Shown: positions 1 through 8,444, numbered from the stretch's first letter. The stretch: 13,503 nucleotides of DNA from Candidatus Heimdallarchaeota archaeon (GCA_029882335.1 JAOUKW010000070.1:1-13503), one strand, 5' to 3'. The notes: generated by a model from the sequence alone, not told the origin. Numbers and translations are program-made.

Positions 1-1056
1 CATATCATAATCAACTTTACCACCTTCCATTCCATATATATGTCTAATCACATATCCTGCTTTCTTTTTAAATTCATCAAATGATAGATTTATGTTATCC
101 ACTGCTTTATTGTACCAAAATTCTAATTGTTCATCCACAGGCATTCCCATTTGTTTTAAAAATATTCCAAGTTGAAATCTTTCCCAATGTCCAATATAAC
201 CAACAGTATCAACAGCATTCATAAGATCTTGAATGCATGGTGGAAATTTTTGATAATGATTTTGAAAACTTCCTTCTAATTTGATATTCTCAAACTTATA
301 TTCTAATCTATTTTGTACTAATTTTTGTAATTTTTGATTTATCATTTCTTGCAGACGTTTAATTTCACCACCAGCTTGATATTTTACTCGCTCCTCATCT
401 GATCTGAGCTTATTTTCAAGTAATTCCTCAAATCTATTTTTAATGGTGGTTGTTAATTTTTCAACAGTATCAATTATCCAGCCATTGTAAAGAATACTTT
501 TCCGATTTTTCACTAGAGTTGTTGCATATCGAAAGTCAAGTGCTATGACCTTTGAATTACCTAAGATATCTTGTAATTCGTATGATCCATGAATTGATGT
601 CCTAACTCGTTTTGATGTATGCTCGGTTATACCTAGAACCTCATGGAGATCTTCCTCTATCTCTTCCTCTAGTTCAAATAATGTTTTCCATAATTTTTCA
701 CCATTGAATTCATACAAGTGATTTATTATAGATTCTTTTTCCTCCCAATTTGAATTTTTTGCAAATCTATGCCTAAATAAATCTCCCTCCATTTCGATAA
801 ACCATTGACTTAATCTTGCATCTGTACAGACTCCTAAAGCAATTAAGCGGTGTTGTCTACGATCTTTTTGACCTCTTTCTAGAAATTCACTCCAATCCTC
901 GTATCCTTCTTTAATAAAATCTTTTAAACCATTTGGACTATAAAGATTATAACGATCAACTATAAAATTAATTATTTCATCATCTCTCAAAGTCTTTTGT
1001 CCACTTTTATCTTGTTTAAAAGGGTACCATTCAGGATACGTAGTATTATTATTCAT
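1..1056 (-). CDS. priL: DNA primase large subunit PriL, C-terminus cut by window edge
   Basis: This is the non-catalytic large subunit of the archaeal/eukaryotic primase. It partners PriS to make RNA primers and carries a 4Fe-4S cluster in its C-terminal domain. I translated the minus strand from the ATG at 1056 and found 352 codons open to the window edge. Residues 271-274 read FPPC, the usual setting of the first cluster cysteine, followed by an LMN...GHWERFQLGIFLK stretch. Residues 337-342 read IRHIYG, followed by a GG and DY segment typical of PriL just before the second cysteine. The remaining cluster cysteines would lie beyond position 1, so perhaps 50-70 residues are missing compared with family lengths of about 330-400. 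The N-terminal part is helical and charged, as expected for the PriS-binding domain. It is divergent from alaS. A TATA-like box at 1074-1083 implies a nearly leaderless transcript. Confidence 0.88.
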   Translation of the reverse strand, partial: MNNNTTYPEWYPFKQDKSGQKTLRDDEIINFIVDRYNLYSPNGLKDFIKEGYEDWSEFLERGQKDRRQHRLIALGVCTDARLSQWFIEMEGDLFRHRFAKNSNWEEKESIINHLYEFNGEKLWKTLFELEEEIEEDLHEVLGITEHTSKRVRTSIHGSYELQDILGNSKVIALDFRYATTLVKNRKSILYNGWIIDTVEKLTTTIKNRFEELLENKLRSDEERVKYQAGGEIKRLQEMINQKLQKLVQNRLEYKFENIKLEGSFQNHYQKFPPCIQDLMNAVDTVGYIGHWERFQLGIFLKQMGMPVDEQLEFWYNKAVDNINLSFDEFKKKAGYVIRHIYGMEGGKVDYDM

Positions 1057-1073
1057 TATTTGCTTATGTCATA

Positions 1074-1083
1074 TTATATATTA
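1074..1083 (-). promoter_or_regulatory. Putative TATA box for priL
   Basis: On the minus strand this reads TAATATATAA. Its centre is about 22 nt upstream of the priL ATG at 1056, so transcription would start at or next to the start codon (leaderless). This is a motif reading only. Confidence 0.4.
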
Positions 1084-1148
1084 ATCTTAAAAAATACCTA
1101 TTTATGAAAATAGAATGTAGTTAGAAATATAGTATTTTTTAGGATTGA

Positions 1149-1156
1149 TTATATCA
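1149..1156 (+). promoter_or_regulatory. Putative TATA box for alaS
   Basis: TTATATCA lies about 43 nt before the alaS ATG, giving a predicted leader of roughly 15-20 nt. The match to a TATA consensus is imperfect. It sits in the 139-nt divergent priL/alaS spacer. Confidence 0.3.
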
Positions 1157-1195
1157 TATTGCTTTTTTGCCACTACATAATATTGAGAATAACGG

Positions 1196-3973
1196 ATGAA
1201 TAAAACAGAATTAAAACAAATATTCACACCTAAACAATACCAGGTTGAATTATTCAAGGTAGAAGAGTTTATTCGTAAGAAATGTAGATCGTGTGATCAT
1301 TATTTTTGGTCTGTACTTCCTGATAGAGAAACTTGTGGTGATACTCCATGTGAGGGTGGATATACCTTTATTGGAAGGAAGGGACCTAATTGGAACTTTC
1401 ATCAAGCAATTGCTCAGTTAACTGATTTTTTTGAAAAAAATAATCACACTGCAATTGATTCTTATCCAACTGTTGCCAGATGGAGAGATGATTTAGAGTT
1501 TACAATAGCATCAATAGCAGATTTTCAACCATGGGTAACTAATGGAACAATACCTCCACCAGCTAACCCATTAGTAGTCGCTCAACCCTGTATTCGTTTT
1601 GGTGGAGAATTTAGCGATTTGGACAATGTAGGACGAACTGGTAGACATTTGACTAGTTTTGTAATGTTTGGACAACATTCATTCAACAGTAAGAAATTAA
1701 CTAATGGATACTGGATGGATCGATGCATCGAGTTGAACTTTGATTTTCTTACCTCTAGACTTGGTTTACAAGTAGAGGATATTACTTATGTAGAAGATAT
1801 CTGGATGGGTGGTGGTAATTTTGGCCCAAATTTGGAAAGCTTTGCATTTGGAACAGAAATTGTAAATAGTGTATTTATGCAGTATGAAAATACTCCAAGT
1901 GGATACAAGGAGATGGATTTAAAGGTAATTGATGTTGGTTGGGGTTTAGAAAGAGTTTCTTGGTTTTCACAGGGTACACCAACCATTTATGAGGCAACAT
2001 TTGGCCCAGTACTTGATTTTTTAGTTAAATCCACAGGAGTTAAAATAAAAAATGACTTGTTAATTAATTATGCTAAACTAGCGGGATTAGTTGATGTTAA
2101 TGAAGTAAAGGACCTAAAATCAGCGAGATCTGGAATCGCTAATCAACTGGGTTATTCATTAGAAGAATTAAATTCAGAACTAGCAGATATAGAGGCATTA
2201 TATGCATTAGCAGACCATGCAAGAACATTAGCATTTACACTAGCGGATGGATCGATCCCCAGTAATGTAGGTGGAGGGTATAATCTTAGAACCGTCATTC
2301 GCAGAATGTTTACAATTAATGAAATTAGAGGTTTCAATGTAGATATTACTGATTTAATTGAGCGATCTGCATTATATTTATCTCAATCATATCCAAGAAT
2401 TAAAGAAGTAATCTCCTTTGCTGCGAGTATAATTGATATTGAAAGGGATAGACATAATAATACGATAAGTAAGGGTGAAAAATATGTAAATCAATTAATT
2501 GCATCAAAGAAAAAAATTACAGATGACATACTAGTTGAATTATATACTTCCAGAGGAATTCCCCCTGAAACTGTTAAAAATATTTCTGATGGAAAGGGAA
2601 TAGAGATAACCATTCCTCTTGATTTTTATCAGCAAGTAGAAGAAAGTATACCAAAAAATCAAATACAAAAAGCAGATGAACCTCAAATCGACTTAGGAAA
2701 AATAAAAGATCTAGAAACAACGAAATTGTATTATGATGAAAATTATTTGAAGGAGAGTAAGGCCACTATTACAGCTATTTTGGATACAGGACATGTGGTT
2801 TTTGATAAAACCATTTTTTATCCTACTGGTGGTGGTCAAGCGGAAGACCACGGATGGATAATTTTTGGAAAACAGGAAATTTCTGTATTAGACGTTAAAA
2901 AATTTGGTACTGCAATTATTCACAAATTAAGAAAGATCCCAGATAAAATGAAAATTGGTTCCAAAGTAATGATGAAATTAGATTGGGAAAGAAGATTGGC
3001 TTTGATGAGACATCACACTGCAGTACATATTGTAGGTGGTGCAGCAAGAGAGATATTAGGAAGTCATGTTTGGCAAGCAGGTGCAGATAAAACTCCAGAT
3101 AGAGGTCGATTAGATATAACTCATTGGGAATCAATAAGTAGAGAAACACTTGATGAAATTGAATATGTTGCTAATTCTATTGTTATGGAAAATGTAAAAA
3201 TACATAAGCATGAATTATTACGGACGGAAGCAGAAAAACGATTTGGATTCACCATATATCAAGGTGGAGTTGTCCCTGGTGAAACTTTACGAATTATTGA
3301 AATCCCGGGTATTGATACAGAGGCTTGTGGTGGCACACATGCAAATAACACCGGAGATATAGGATATATAAGAATTATTGGAAGTGAAAGAATTCAAGAT
3401 GGTATCGTCAGAATAACAATTACTGCAGGCAAAAGAGCAGTTGAACATGTACAGCATGACTATAGCCTATTATTCGAAGCTTCAGATACATTTTCAATCA
3501 ATCCTGAAAAATTACCTCAAACAGCTGAGAGATTTTTCAACGAATGGAAAGATCAAGCAAAAACTATTTCAAAACTAAGTAAAGAGCTAGCAATTGCAAA
3601 AATTCCAGAGTTAATCAACCAAAAGAAGGAAATTAGTACTAAATTAGGAAATACAATATCACTAATATATACTATACAAAATGGACCTCAGGCAGACCTT
3701 CTAAATCTAGCAACACAAATTTCGGAACAAACTGAAACATATGGTAATGTCATAGTTGTTATTTTAGGTAATGATGGAGAAAAAGCGATGTGCGTAGTTG
3801 GTAGGAGTAAAAACAGTAATTGGGATATTTCTAAATTGGTTAGAGAATTAAGTAAACTTCTTGGCGGTGGTGGAGGCGGTAGAGGTGATGTTGTTGCAGG
3901 TGGAGGTTCAAAGGTTCATGAAATCAACCATGTATACCAACTCCTTGAAAACAAGGTAGCAGATTTATTGTAA
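1196..3973 (+). CDS. alaS: Alanyl-tRNA synthetase, archaeal type
   Basis: This class II synthetase charges tRNA-Ala in the cytoplasm and clears mischarged Ser/Gly. At 925 residues it has the expected archaeal length. The archaeal N-terminus has cysteines C30, C33, C47 and C52, probably metal-binding. The class II core includes the motif 2 region from about R134 (RFGGEFSDLDNVGRTGRH) and motif 3 DVGWGLER at 246-253. The editing domain has the zinc motif HTAVH (H607, H611) and C711-GGT-H715. The C-terminus carries a DHHA1/C-Ala domain ending in a glycine-rich stretch around 890-904 (GGGGGGRGDVVAGGG), which is normal for the family. No clear SD precedes the ATG at 1196. All catalytic and editing signatures are present, so it should be active and is the best phylogenetic anchor here. 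The next gene starts about 100 nt downstream with its own promoter. Confidence 0.97.
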   Translation: MNKTELKQIFTPKQYQVELFKVEEFIRKKCRSCDHYFWSVLPDRETCGDTPCEGGYTFIGRKGPNWNFHQAIAQLTDFFEKNNHTAIDSYPTVARWRDDLEFTIASIADFQPWVTNGTIPPPANPLVVAQPCIRFGGEFSDLDNVGRTGRHLTSFVMFGQHSFNSKKLTNGYWMDRCIELNFDFLTSRLGLQVEDITYVEDIWMGGGNFGPNLESFAFGTEIVNSVFMQYENTPSGYKEMDLKVIDVGWGLERVSWFSQGTPTIYEATFGPVLDFLVKSTGVKIKNDLLINYAKLAGLVDVNEVKDLKSARSGIANQLGYSLEELNSELADIEALYALADHARTLAFTLADGSIPSNVGGGYNLRTVIRRMFTINEIRGFNVDITDLIERSALYLSQSYPRIKEVISFAASIIDIERDRHNNTISKGEKYVNQLIASKKKITDDILVELYTSRGIPPETVKNISDGKGIEITIPLDFYQQVEESIPKNQIQKADEPQIDLGKIKDLETTKLYYDENYLKESKATITAILDTGHVVFDKTIFYPTGGGQAEDHGWIIFGKQEISVLDVKKFGTAIIHKLRKIPDKMKIGSKVMMKLDWERRLALMRHHTAVHIVGGAAREILGSHVWQAGADKTPDRGRLDITHWESISRETLDEIEYVANSIVMENVKIHKHELLRTEAEKRFGFTIYQGGVVPGETLRIIEIPGIDTEACGGTHANNTGDIGYIRIIGSERIQDGIVRITITAGKRAVEHVQHDYSLLFEASDTFSINPEKLPQTAERFFNEWKDQAKTISKLSKELAIAKIPELINQKKEISTKLGNTISLIYTIQNGPQADLLNLATQISEQTETYGNVIVVILGNDGEKAMCVVGRSKNSNWDISKLVRELSKLLGGGGGGRGDVVAGGGSKVHEINHVYQLLENKVADLL

Positions 3974-4028
3974 CATTAGCTATTTATTTTCATAATCTAA
4001 TCAATTGGGAATTGTTTATTTGGAGATT

Positions 4029-4036
4029 TTTATAAA
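4029..4036 (+). promoter_or_regulatory. Putative TATA box for the DinB-like gene
   Basis: TTTATAAA lies about 46 nt before the preferred TTG start at 4079. Transcription would begin near 4059, leaving a short leader that contains the SD at 4068-4073. The arrangement supports a promoter separate from alaS. Confidence 0.4.
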
Positions 4037-4067
4037 TTTTATAACCCTTACACATTTAGTTCGCATT

Positions 4068-4073
4068 AGGTGG
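4068..4073 (+). promoter_or_regulatory. Shine-Dalgarno that decides a TTG start
   Basis: AGGTGG is followed by 5 nt and TTG at 4079. The in-frame GTG at 4070 is itself part of this motif, so it is unlikely to be the start. The same motif and spacing occur before the TTG start at 10076. Confidence 0.55.
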
Positions 4074-4078
4074 ATACA

Positions 4079-4570
4079 TTGACACAAGAAAATTCAGAGC
4101 TATCAATCAATGAAATACATTCTTCTTTAAGCAATTCATCAGTAGAATTAGCAGATATATTTTGGGAAATTCCCCGAGTAAAACAACTAATAAAGACAGA
4201 TGAACAAACAAAATCACCAATTGAAATCTTGGTTATGATGAGAATTATGGGAGAAGTATTTGCAGAAAGGATAAAAAGAATATTTGCAGAAGAACGAACT
4301 GATATCATTAAATTCCATGATTATGATGAAAATAAACAGATGGCAAAAATAACCGTTAGTGAAGAAACTGTAAAACATAATCTAAATTTATTCCTAAAAG
4401 CACGATCACAGTTACTAAATAAAATTTCCTTTCTAACTGAGGAAGAATGGGATGTGAAAAAATGTAAAATTAATGATATAGAATTATCTATCCGAGAACT
4501 CTTGATCCCAGTTGTAAACAGAGAGAAGCAGTTTATTGATTCACTGAAAATACTATTGAGTTTAATCTAA
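4079..4570 (+). CDS. DinB-superfamily-like four-helix protein
   Basis: This predicted soluble, mostly helical protein has about 163 residues. Its pattern resembles the DinB_2 fold: SPIEILVMM, a long helix ending in AERIKRIF, a middle helix with an R, then LTEEEWD, and a closing IRELLIPVVNREKQFIDSL helix. Family members often bind a divalent metal through three histidines, one in the first helix and others in the HExxH-like last helix. Here those places hold Met and Asn/Lys, so metal chemistry is unlikely. The start is taken as TTG 4079 because AGGTGG lies 5 nt upstream; a GTG at 4070 would add three residues but overlaps that SD. It is convergent with the small CxxC gene and overlaps its end by 9 nt. 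Function is not known, and the fold assignment is by eye. Confidence 0.55.
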   Translation: MTQENSELSINEIHSSLSNSSVELADIFWEIPRVKQLIKTDEQTKSPIEILVMMRIMGEVFAERIKRIFAEERTDIIKFHDYDENKQMAKITVSEETVKHNLNLFLKARSQLLNKISFLTEEEWDVKKCKINDIELSIRELLIPVVNREKQFIDSLKILLSLI

Positions 4571-4864
4571 ATAATTTAGACATTTTTCAAGTAAATTCTC
4601 GGGAATATAAATAAATAATCCCTTATGAATTAAGTAGTAAACCCATCCTTGAACTTGAACAATTAATCCTGAAATACGAATCCCATTTTTTTTAATACAA
4701 ATAGAACAAAACAAAATGATAGATTTAGTATAAATTTCAGCTTTGAATTGGAGTTTTATTCCCTTATTTATATTGTTAAAACATATTTCACAATTTGATA
4801 AAGTATTAAATAGTGTAATATTATAATTAAATACAGGTATTTCAATAGATAAACTCATCATCAT
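4562..4864 (-). CDS. Small protein with two CxxC pairs, possible zinc ribbon
   Basis: This 100-residue protein of unrecognised family has two cysteine pairs, C25-x-x-C28 and C53-x-x-C56, separated by 24 residues. That layout is typical of a zinc ribbon or other four-cysteine metal site. The remainder is rich in beta-type hydrophobic residues (ISGLIVQVQGWVYYLIH), with no convincing signal peptide. It follows the histidine kinase on the same strand after a 32-nt gap, so the two probably share a transcript. Translation could begin at any of three consecutive ATGs, and no SD is visible. Its end overlaps the convergent DinB-like gene by 9 nt. The paired cysteines and operon position make it more than a chance frame, but it may be lineage-specific. 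A redox or metal accessory to the kinase is a guess. Confidence 0.5.
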   Translation of the reverse strand: MMMSLSIEIPVFNYNITLFNTLSNCEICFNNINKGIKLQFKAEIYTKSIILFCSICIKKNGIRISGLIVQVQGWVYYLIHKGLFIYIPENLLEKCLNYLD

Positions 4865-4896
4865 ATAAATTCATAATTTTGTTAATAAATAACTGA

Positions 4897-6222
4897 TTAT
4901 TCACCATTGATTATTGGTAAAATGAATGAAAAAATACTTCCTTCTCCATAAATACTCTCCACCCAAATTTTACCATCATGTAATTCAACTAATTTTTTAC
5001 AAAGTGATAACCCCAATCCAGTTCCTTGAAATGCCCGAGTATGAGATTCATCCACCTGTTTAAACTCCTTAAAAATTTCTTCTAAATTCTCATCTTTGAT
5101 TCCGATCCCATAATCGACTACAGAAAATTTGATGTAATCTCCTTCATTAAATCTATCACAAATTAATTCAATTCTACTATGTTCATTACTGAATTTTATT
5201 GCATTGGATAAAAGGTTAATTAATACCTGCTTAATTCGAATTGGATCAAAAAATGTGCTTTCCATATAAGTACAGGTCTTATTAAGTTCTATTGTTTTAG
5301 AGAGAAGAAGCGGAGAAACATGAGTATGAACCTCGTCAAGTAATAAGGAAATATTAATTGATTCGTAATGCAATTCCATTTGACCAGCTTCGATTTTTGA
5401 GATATCAAGAATTTGATTTATTAATTCTAGTAAATGTCTCCCACTTTGTAAGATATAATGAATTACATCGAGTTGATCCTCATCTAATTGACCTAATGTA
5501 CCATCTTCTAACAATTCACTGAATCCAATAATAGAATTAAGGGGAGTACGTAATTCATGTGACATATTTGCTAGAAACGATGTTTTCATCTGATCTGCTT
5601 TTTTTAATTCCTCCATGGATAGCCTTAGTTGAATATTCTGCTGTATTTGAATTTCATTTAGTTTTTCTATTTCTTTATTTTTCTCTTTAATCTGAGTGAT
5701 TAAATCAACTGCTTCATTTAATTTAGCACTTCTAGCAAGAATTTCTTCTATTAATTGATCTCTAGATTTATTGAGTAGACTTTCTTCATGTGAATATTCT
5801 AATATTTCACTTAATTGAATAATAGTCTCATTATTGATTAATCGAAAAATATGTAATTCTGGAAATGTACAGTAAATTGTTGCAGTTGAATTAATATATT
5901 GACTATACAGGGTACATCCAAAACTCTGTATCCATGAACTATTCTGGGAAATGAATCTAGAAAAATTAAACTGATCTATATCGAAAATTATGGTATCAAT
6001 TGAAAGAGAGATCTTTTTTAAAGCGACTAATTTCACTCGAACATTCATTTTTCCCTTATACCCCACATTCAACATGTTGTACGCAATATCTAATAGAACG
6101 CTACTAATTTTTGTATAATCATGTTTTGATAATCCAAAGGTATTCTGGATCATTTCAATTCTTTCTACTAATACCTTGAGATCTTTCTCATAATTAATAG
6201 GGAATTCCAAAAGTTCAGACAA
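4897..6222 (-). CDS. Soluble histidine kinase with degenerate RsbT-like N-terminus
   Basis: This 441-residue cytoplasmic sensor kinase has no membrane segment, PAS or GAF signature. Residues 1-130 look like a worn RsbT-type ATPase fold: GLSKHDYTKISSVLLD..YN, with D45 and N49 where the three RsbT-RsbX proteins nearby have E45 and N49, but without the glycine motifs. Residues 150-212 are a predicted coiled coil. The HisKA domain has MSHELRTPLN with phospho-acceptor H222. The HATPase domain has the N-box NLLSNAIKF (N340), G1 box D370-YGIGI, F-box FKEFKQ and G2 box GTGLGL (400-405). All catalytic motifs look intact. There is no attached receiver, so the partner must be separate; the receiver genes at 8445 and 11123 are candidates. 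It is divergent from the RsbT-RsbX gene at 6364 and followed by the CxxC gene. It starts at TTG 6222 after an SD. Confidence 0.92.
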   Translation of the reverse strand: MSELLEFPINYEKDLKVLVERIEMIQNTFGLSKHDYTKISSVLLDIAYNMLNVGYKGKMNVRVKLVALKKISLSIDTIIFDIDQFNFSRFISQNSSWIQSFGCTLYSQYINSTATIYCTFPELHIFRLINNETIIQLSEILEYSHEESLLNKSRDQLIEEILARSAKLNEAVDLITQIKEKNKEIEKLNEIQIQQNIQLRLSMEELKKADQMKTSFLANMSHELRTPLNSIIGFSELLEDGTLGQLDEDQLDVIHYILQSGRHLLELINQILDISKIEAGQMELHYESINISLLLDEVHTHVSPLLLSKTIELNKTCTYMESTFFDPIRIKQVLINLLSNAIKFSNEHSRIELICDRFNEGDYIKFSVVDYGIGIKDENLEEIFKEFKQVDESHTRAFQGTGLGLSLCKKLVELHDGKIWVESIYGEGSIFSFILPIINGE

Positions 6223-6225
6223 TTA

Positions 6226-6232
6226 ATCCTCT
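6226..6232 (-). promoter_or_regulatory. Shine-Dalgarno for histidine kinase TTG start
   Basis: On the minus strand AGAGGAT ends 3 nt before the TTG codon at 6222-6220. It supports this non-ATG start. Confidence 0.5.
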
Positions 6233-6254
6233 GTTATTATCCTATGTAACGAAC

Positions 6255-6262
6255 CTATATAA
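6255..6262 (-). promoter_or_regulatory. Putative TATA box for histidine kinase
   Basis: On the minus strand TTATATAG is centred about 36 nt before the TTG start. Transcription would begin near 6232, giving a leader of roughly 10 nt that holds only the SD. Confidence 0.4.
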
Positions 6263-6326
6263 TTGTTTGTTCAATTTCTTTTCATTTTTCTTTTTCTCAC
6301 ACAAATTTATTATTTAATAAAGTAGC

Positions 6327-6335
6327 TTTAATAAA
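6327..6335 (+). promoter_or_regulatory. Putative TATA box for first RsbT-RsbX gene
   Basis: TTTAATAAA is centred about 33 nt before the ATG at 6364, predicting a start near 6357 and an almost leaderless mRNA. This agrees with the lack of an SD. It lies in the 141-nt divergent spacer shared with the histidine kinase. Confidence 0.35.
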
Positions 6336-6363
6336 ATAGTAATAGTTTATATTTCTTTAATCT

Positions 6364-7428
6364 ATGCTATCTTCTATCTCCTCTACTGTTAAAAATGAAA
6401 TAGAATTAAAGTATATTAGAGATGAGCTTAGACAATATTGTATACGTTTGGGATTCAAAAATGACACTATCAGAGATATTATCTCTTCATTTGATGAATT
6501 GGTAATTAACGTATTTAAACATACTTTTTCTACAGTAGTAATAGATATTAAACCTTGGTTGTATGAGAAACAGATAAACGGTATTGAAATTAAAGTGAAG
6601 GATAATGGTGTAGGAATTAAAGATATTCAGAAAATAATAAACTTTGAAGAAGAAGGTAATATAGAAAATATTACCGGTATAAACTATGTTATGAATCATA
6701 GCAGTCAATTGATTATATCTCCAAATCCATATATCGATGAAAACACTCCATCTGGATTACAGATAATATTTAAGAAATCGTTTAAATCAGATTTTAATAA
6801 ATCAAGGCCAAAAAGAAGTAGCAAGAATAAATTCAAACTTGAATATTATAGTAAAAGTCATCCAAAAAAGGGAGAATCATATAATGGAGATGCAATATTT
6901 ATTCGTGATAGAAAAGAAGAATTCGTCGTTGCTGTTATTGATGGATTGGGACATGGTGAAAAGGCTTCAACTTCAAGTAAAGAAGCAGTAAATATTCTTA
7001 GACAACATAAAACAGTTACTTTTGAAAACATTATTAATAAATTACACAATCATTTAACAAAATTTGTAGGATGCCAAATGTTTTTGGCTAAAATTGATAA
7101 GATTAATGATATTATTAAGTATGTATCAATTGGCAATGTTCAAGGCTATCTTTTATCAAAAGATGATAATATCGCTTTACCAACAAAGAGAGGAGTGATT
7201 GGTCAAAACATACCAAAGATAAAAGAAAAAAAATATCAAATTAGGAATGATTGTATTATGATTATTCATACAGATGGCATCTCAAAATCTTGGGAGAGAC
7301 AATACGATTTTGATGCATTAGTAAAAATGACTCCATTATCAATTGTTGAAGGTATTCATGGAAAATATATTCATGATTATGACGATTCATCAATCATTGT
7401 AGTCAAATATCTTAGTTACATTAAGTGA
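6364..7428 (+). CDS. RsbT-RsbX fusion, paralogue 1: damaged kinase lid, intact PP2C phosphatase
   Basis: This 354-residue protein joins an RsbT-like GHKL ATPase (about 1-140) to an RsbX/SpoIIE-type PP2C phosphatase (about 157-350). In stressosomes RsbT phosphorylates STAS domains of RsbR/RsbS and RsbX removes the phosphate. The ATPase half keeps N-box E45 and N49 and the D80-N-G-V-G-I box. Its ATP lid, however, reads ITGIN at 103-107 where the two paralogues have GVGLG or GLGLG, so ATP binding or transfer is probably weakened. The phosphatase half has every metal-site Asp: GD (D176), IDGLGHG (D193), TDGIS (D304) and YDD (D340, D341). I infer that it acts mainly as the phosphatase. The gene is followed by a 91-nt gap and a new promoter before RsbR. 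Bacterial databases call this architecture an ATP-binding SpoIIE family phosphatase. Confidence 0.88.
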   Translation: MLSSISSTVKNEIELKYIRDELRQYCIRLGFKNDTIRDIISSFDELVINVFKHTFSTVVIDIKPWLYEKQINGIEIKVKDNGVGIKDIQKIINFEEEGNIENITGINYVMNHSSQLIISPNPYIDENTPSGLQIIFKKSFKSDFNKSRPKRSSKNKFKLEYYSKSHPKKGESYNGDAIFIRDRKEEFVVAVIDGLGHGEKASTSSKEAVNILRQHKTVTFENIINKLHNHLTKFVGCQMFLAKIDKINDIIKYVSIGNVQGYLLSKDDNIALPTKRGVIGQNIPKIKEKKYQIRNDCIMIIHTDGISKSWERQYDFDALVKMTPLSIVEGIHGKYIHDYDDSSIIVVKYLSYIK

Positions 7429-7482
7429 CAATATTGAAAATAAATAAAATATATTGCTTAATTTATTTTCTAATGATAAAAG

Positions 7483-7490
7483 TTATATTA
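7483..7490 (+). promoter_or_regulatory. Putative TATA box for the RsbR-led operon
   Basis: TTATATTA is centred about 33 nt before the ATG at 7520, predicting a transcript start near 7512. That favours ATG 7520 over the in-frame TTG at 7511. Confidence 0.4.
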
Positions 7491-7519
7491 ACTAATTTGA
7501 TTAACTTACATTGTCAGAT

Positions 7520-8431
7520 ATGTCTAGAAAATTAAACATTTCTCAAAGTGATAAATTAACACAGGGAAAATTACAGCAATTATTAGCTTTAGCTAATGTA
7601 GGAGATAAGGAACATAAGATATTGAGAAATCTACATAAAACAATGAAGAAGGACGATCTAAAAAAAATGATAGAGTTATTTTATGATGAATTACTAAAAT
7701 TTGATTATCCCCAGTCTTTCTTTGAAAATGAACAATTATTAGCCAGAACTAAAGCTAGACAAATAGAATATTTTGAAGACTTTCTAAGCGCTGATAAAAA
7801 TCTTGACTTTTTTGAAAATAGAAGAAATTTAGGAGCAATACATGAAAGAATAGGATTGGATAATTTATGGTATTTAGCATCATATACTGTATTGTTTACC
7901 AAACTAGTCGAACTCATTGAAGCATCAACAAGTGATGTAAAAGACTTTGCGAGTAAAGTAACTGCTGTTGGAAAATTAATGCTTATGGATATTGGTGCAG
8001 TGGTAACTTCATATATAGATGCAAGAGAAAATATCATCAAAGCGCAATCAGAGGAAGTATTAGAACTTTCATCACCAGTTCTAAGATTAACAAATGAAAT
8101 TACAATTATTCCATTATTAGGAACATTGGATTCTGTCAGAGCTCTTCAGATAATGGAAAAAATCTTGAATACAATAGAAAAAACTAACGCAAAGGTAGTT
8201 ATCATTGATATCACTGGAGTACCACTAATTGATACTTCTACCGGTGCAAACTTAGTTAGAACAGTTAATGCAATAAATTTAATGGGATCCGAGGTAATAA
8301 TAACAGGTTTAAGTCCAAGACTTGCGCAAACTATTGTTGAATTAGGGATTGATTTAAAACAATTAAAAACCAAAAGCAACTTAGCAGACGGATTATCTAC
8401 TGCGTTAAAATATGTAGCGCAAATGACTTAA
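7520..8431 (+). CDS. rsbR: RsbR-like stressosome protein: globin-type haem sensor plus STAS
   Basis: This RsbR-type scaffold and sensor has about 303 residues. Residues 1-165 form an all-helical domain matching globin-coupled sensors: a Q..YF..FL segment, then RRNLGAIHERIGLDNLWYLASY, in which H108 occupies the proximal haem-ligand position of the family. Residues 180-300 are a STAS domain with the RsbR hallmark ELSSPV, then IIDITGVPLIDTSTGANL and GLSPRLAQTIVELGIDL. S205 and T239 are 34 residues apart and fit, by my recollection of B. subtilis RsbRA, the two phosphorylated threonines T171 and T205. Bacterial haem-binding RsbR proteins of Vibrio have the same architecture, so O2 or another gas ligand is the likely signal. 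It leads the operon, 13 nt before the receiver gene. ATG 7520 is preferred over TTG 7511 because of the TATA spacing. Confidence 0.9.
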   Translation: MSRKLNISQSDKLTQGKLQQLLALANVGDKEHKILRNLHKTMKKDDLKKMIELFYDELLKFDYPQSFFENEQLLARTKARQIEYFEDFLSADKNLDFFENRRNLGAIHERIGLDNLWYLASYTVLFTKLVELIEASTSDVKDFASKVTAVGKLMLMDIGAVVTSYIDARENIIKAQSEEVLELSSPVLRLTNEITIIPLLGTLDSVRALQIMEKILNTIEKTNAKVVIIDITGVPLIDTSTGANLVRTVNAINLMGSEVIITGLSPRLAQTIVELGIDLKQLKTKSNLADGLSTALKYVAQMT

Positions 8432-8444
8432 ATTACTGATTTAA

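Noticed and set aside
1786..3149. Open frames on the minus strand inside alaS
   Set aside because: They are antisense to a fully conserved synthetase and show no domain or start signal.
3863..3910. Glycine-rich GGN repeats resembling a simple repeat
   Set aside because: This is the normal glycine-rich C-terminal motif of alanyl-tRNA synthetase.
6346..6353. TTTATATT as TATA box for the gene at 6364
   Set aside because: Its centre is only about 14 nt from the ATG, so transcription would start inside the gene. The upstream TTTAATAAA fits better.
6487..6708. Minus-strand frame rich in Phe/Tyr/Ile, resembling a membrane protein
   Set aside because: It lies antisense within the conserved RsbT domain, and its composition is explained by AT-rich complement sequence.
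7705..8379. Two minus-strand frames inside the RsbR gene
   Set aside because: They are shadows of the globin and STAS coding sequence with no recognisable product.
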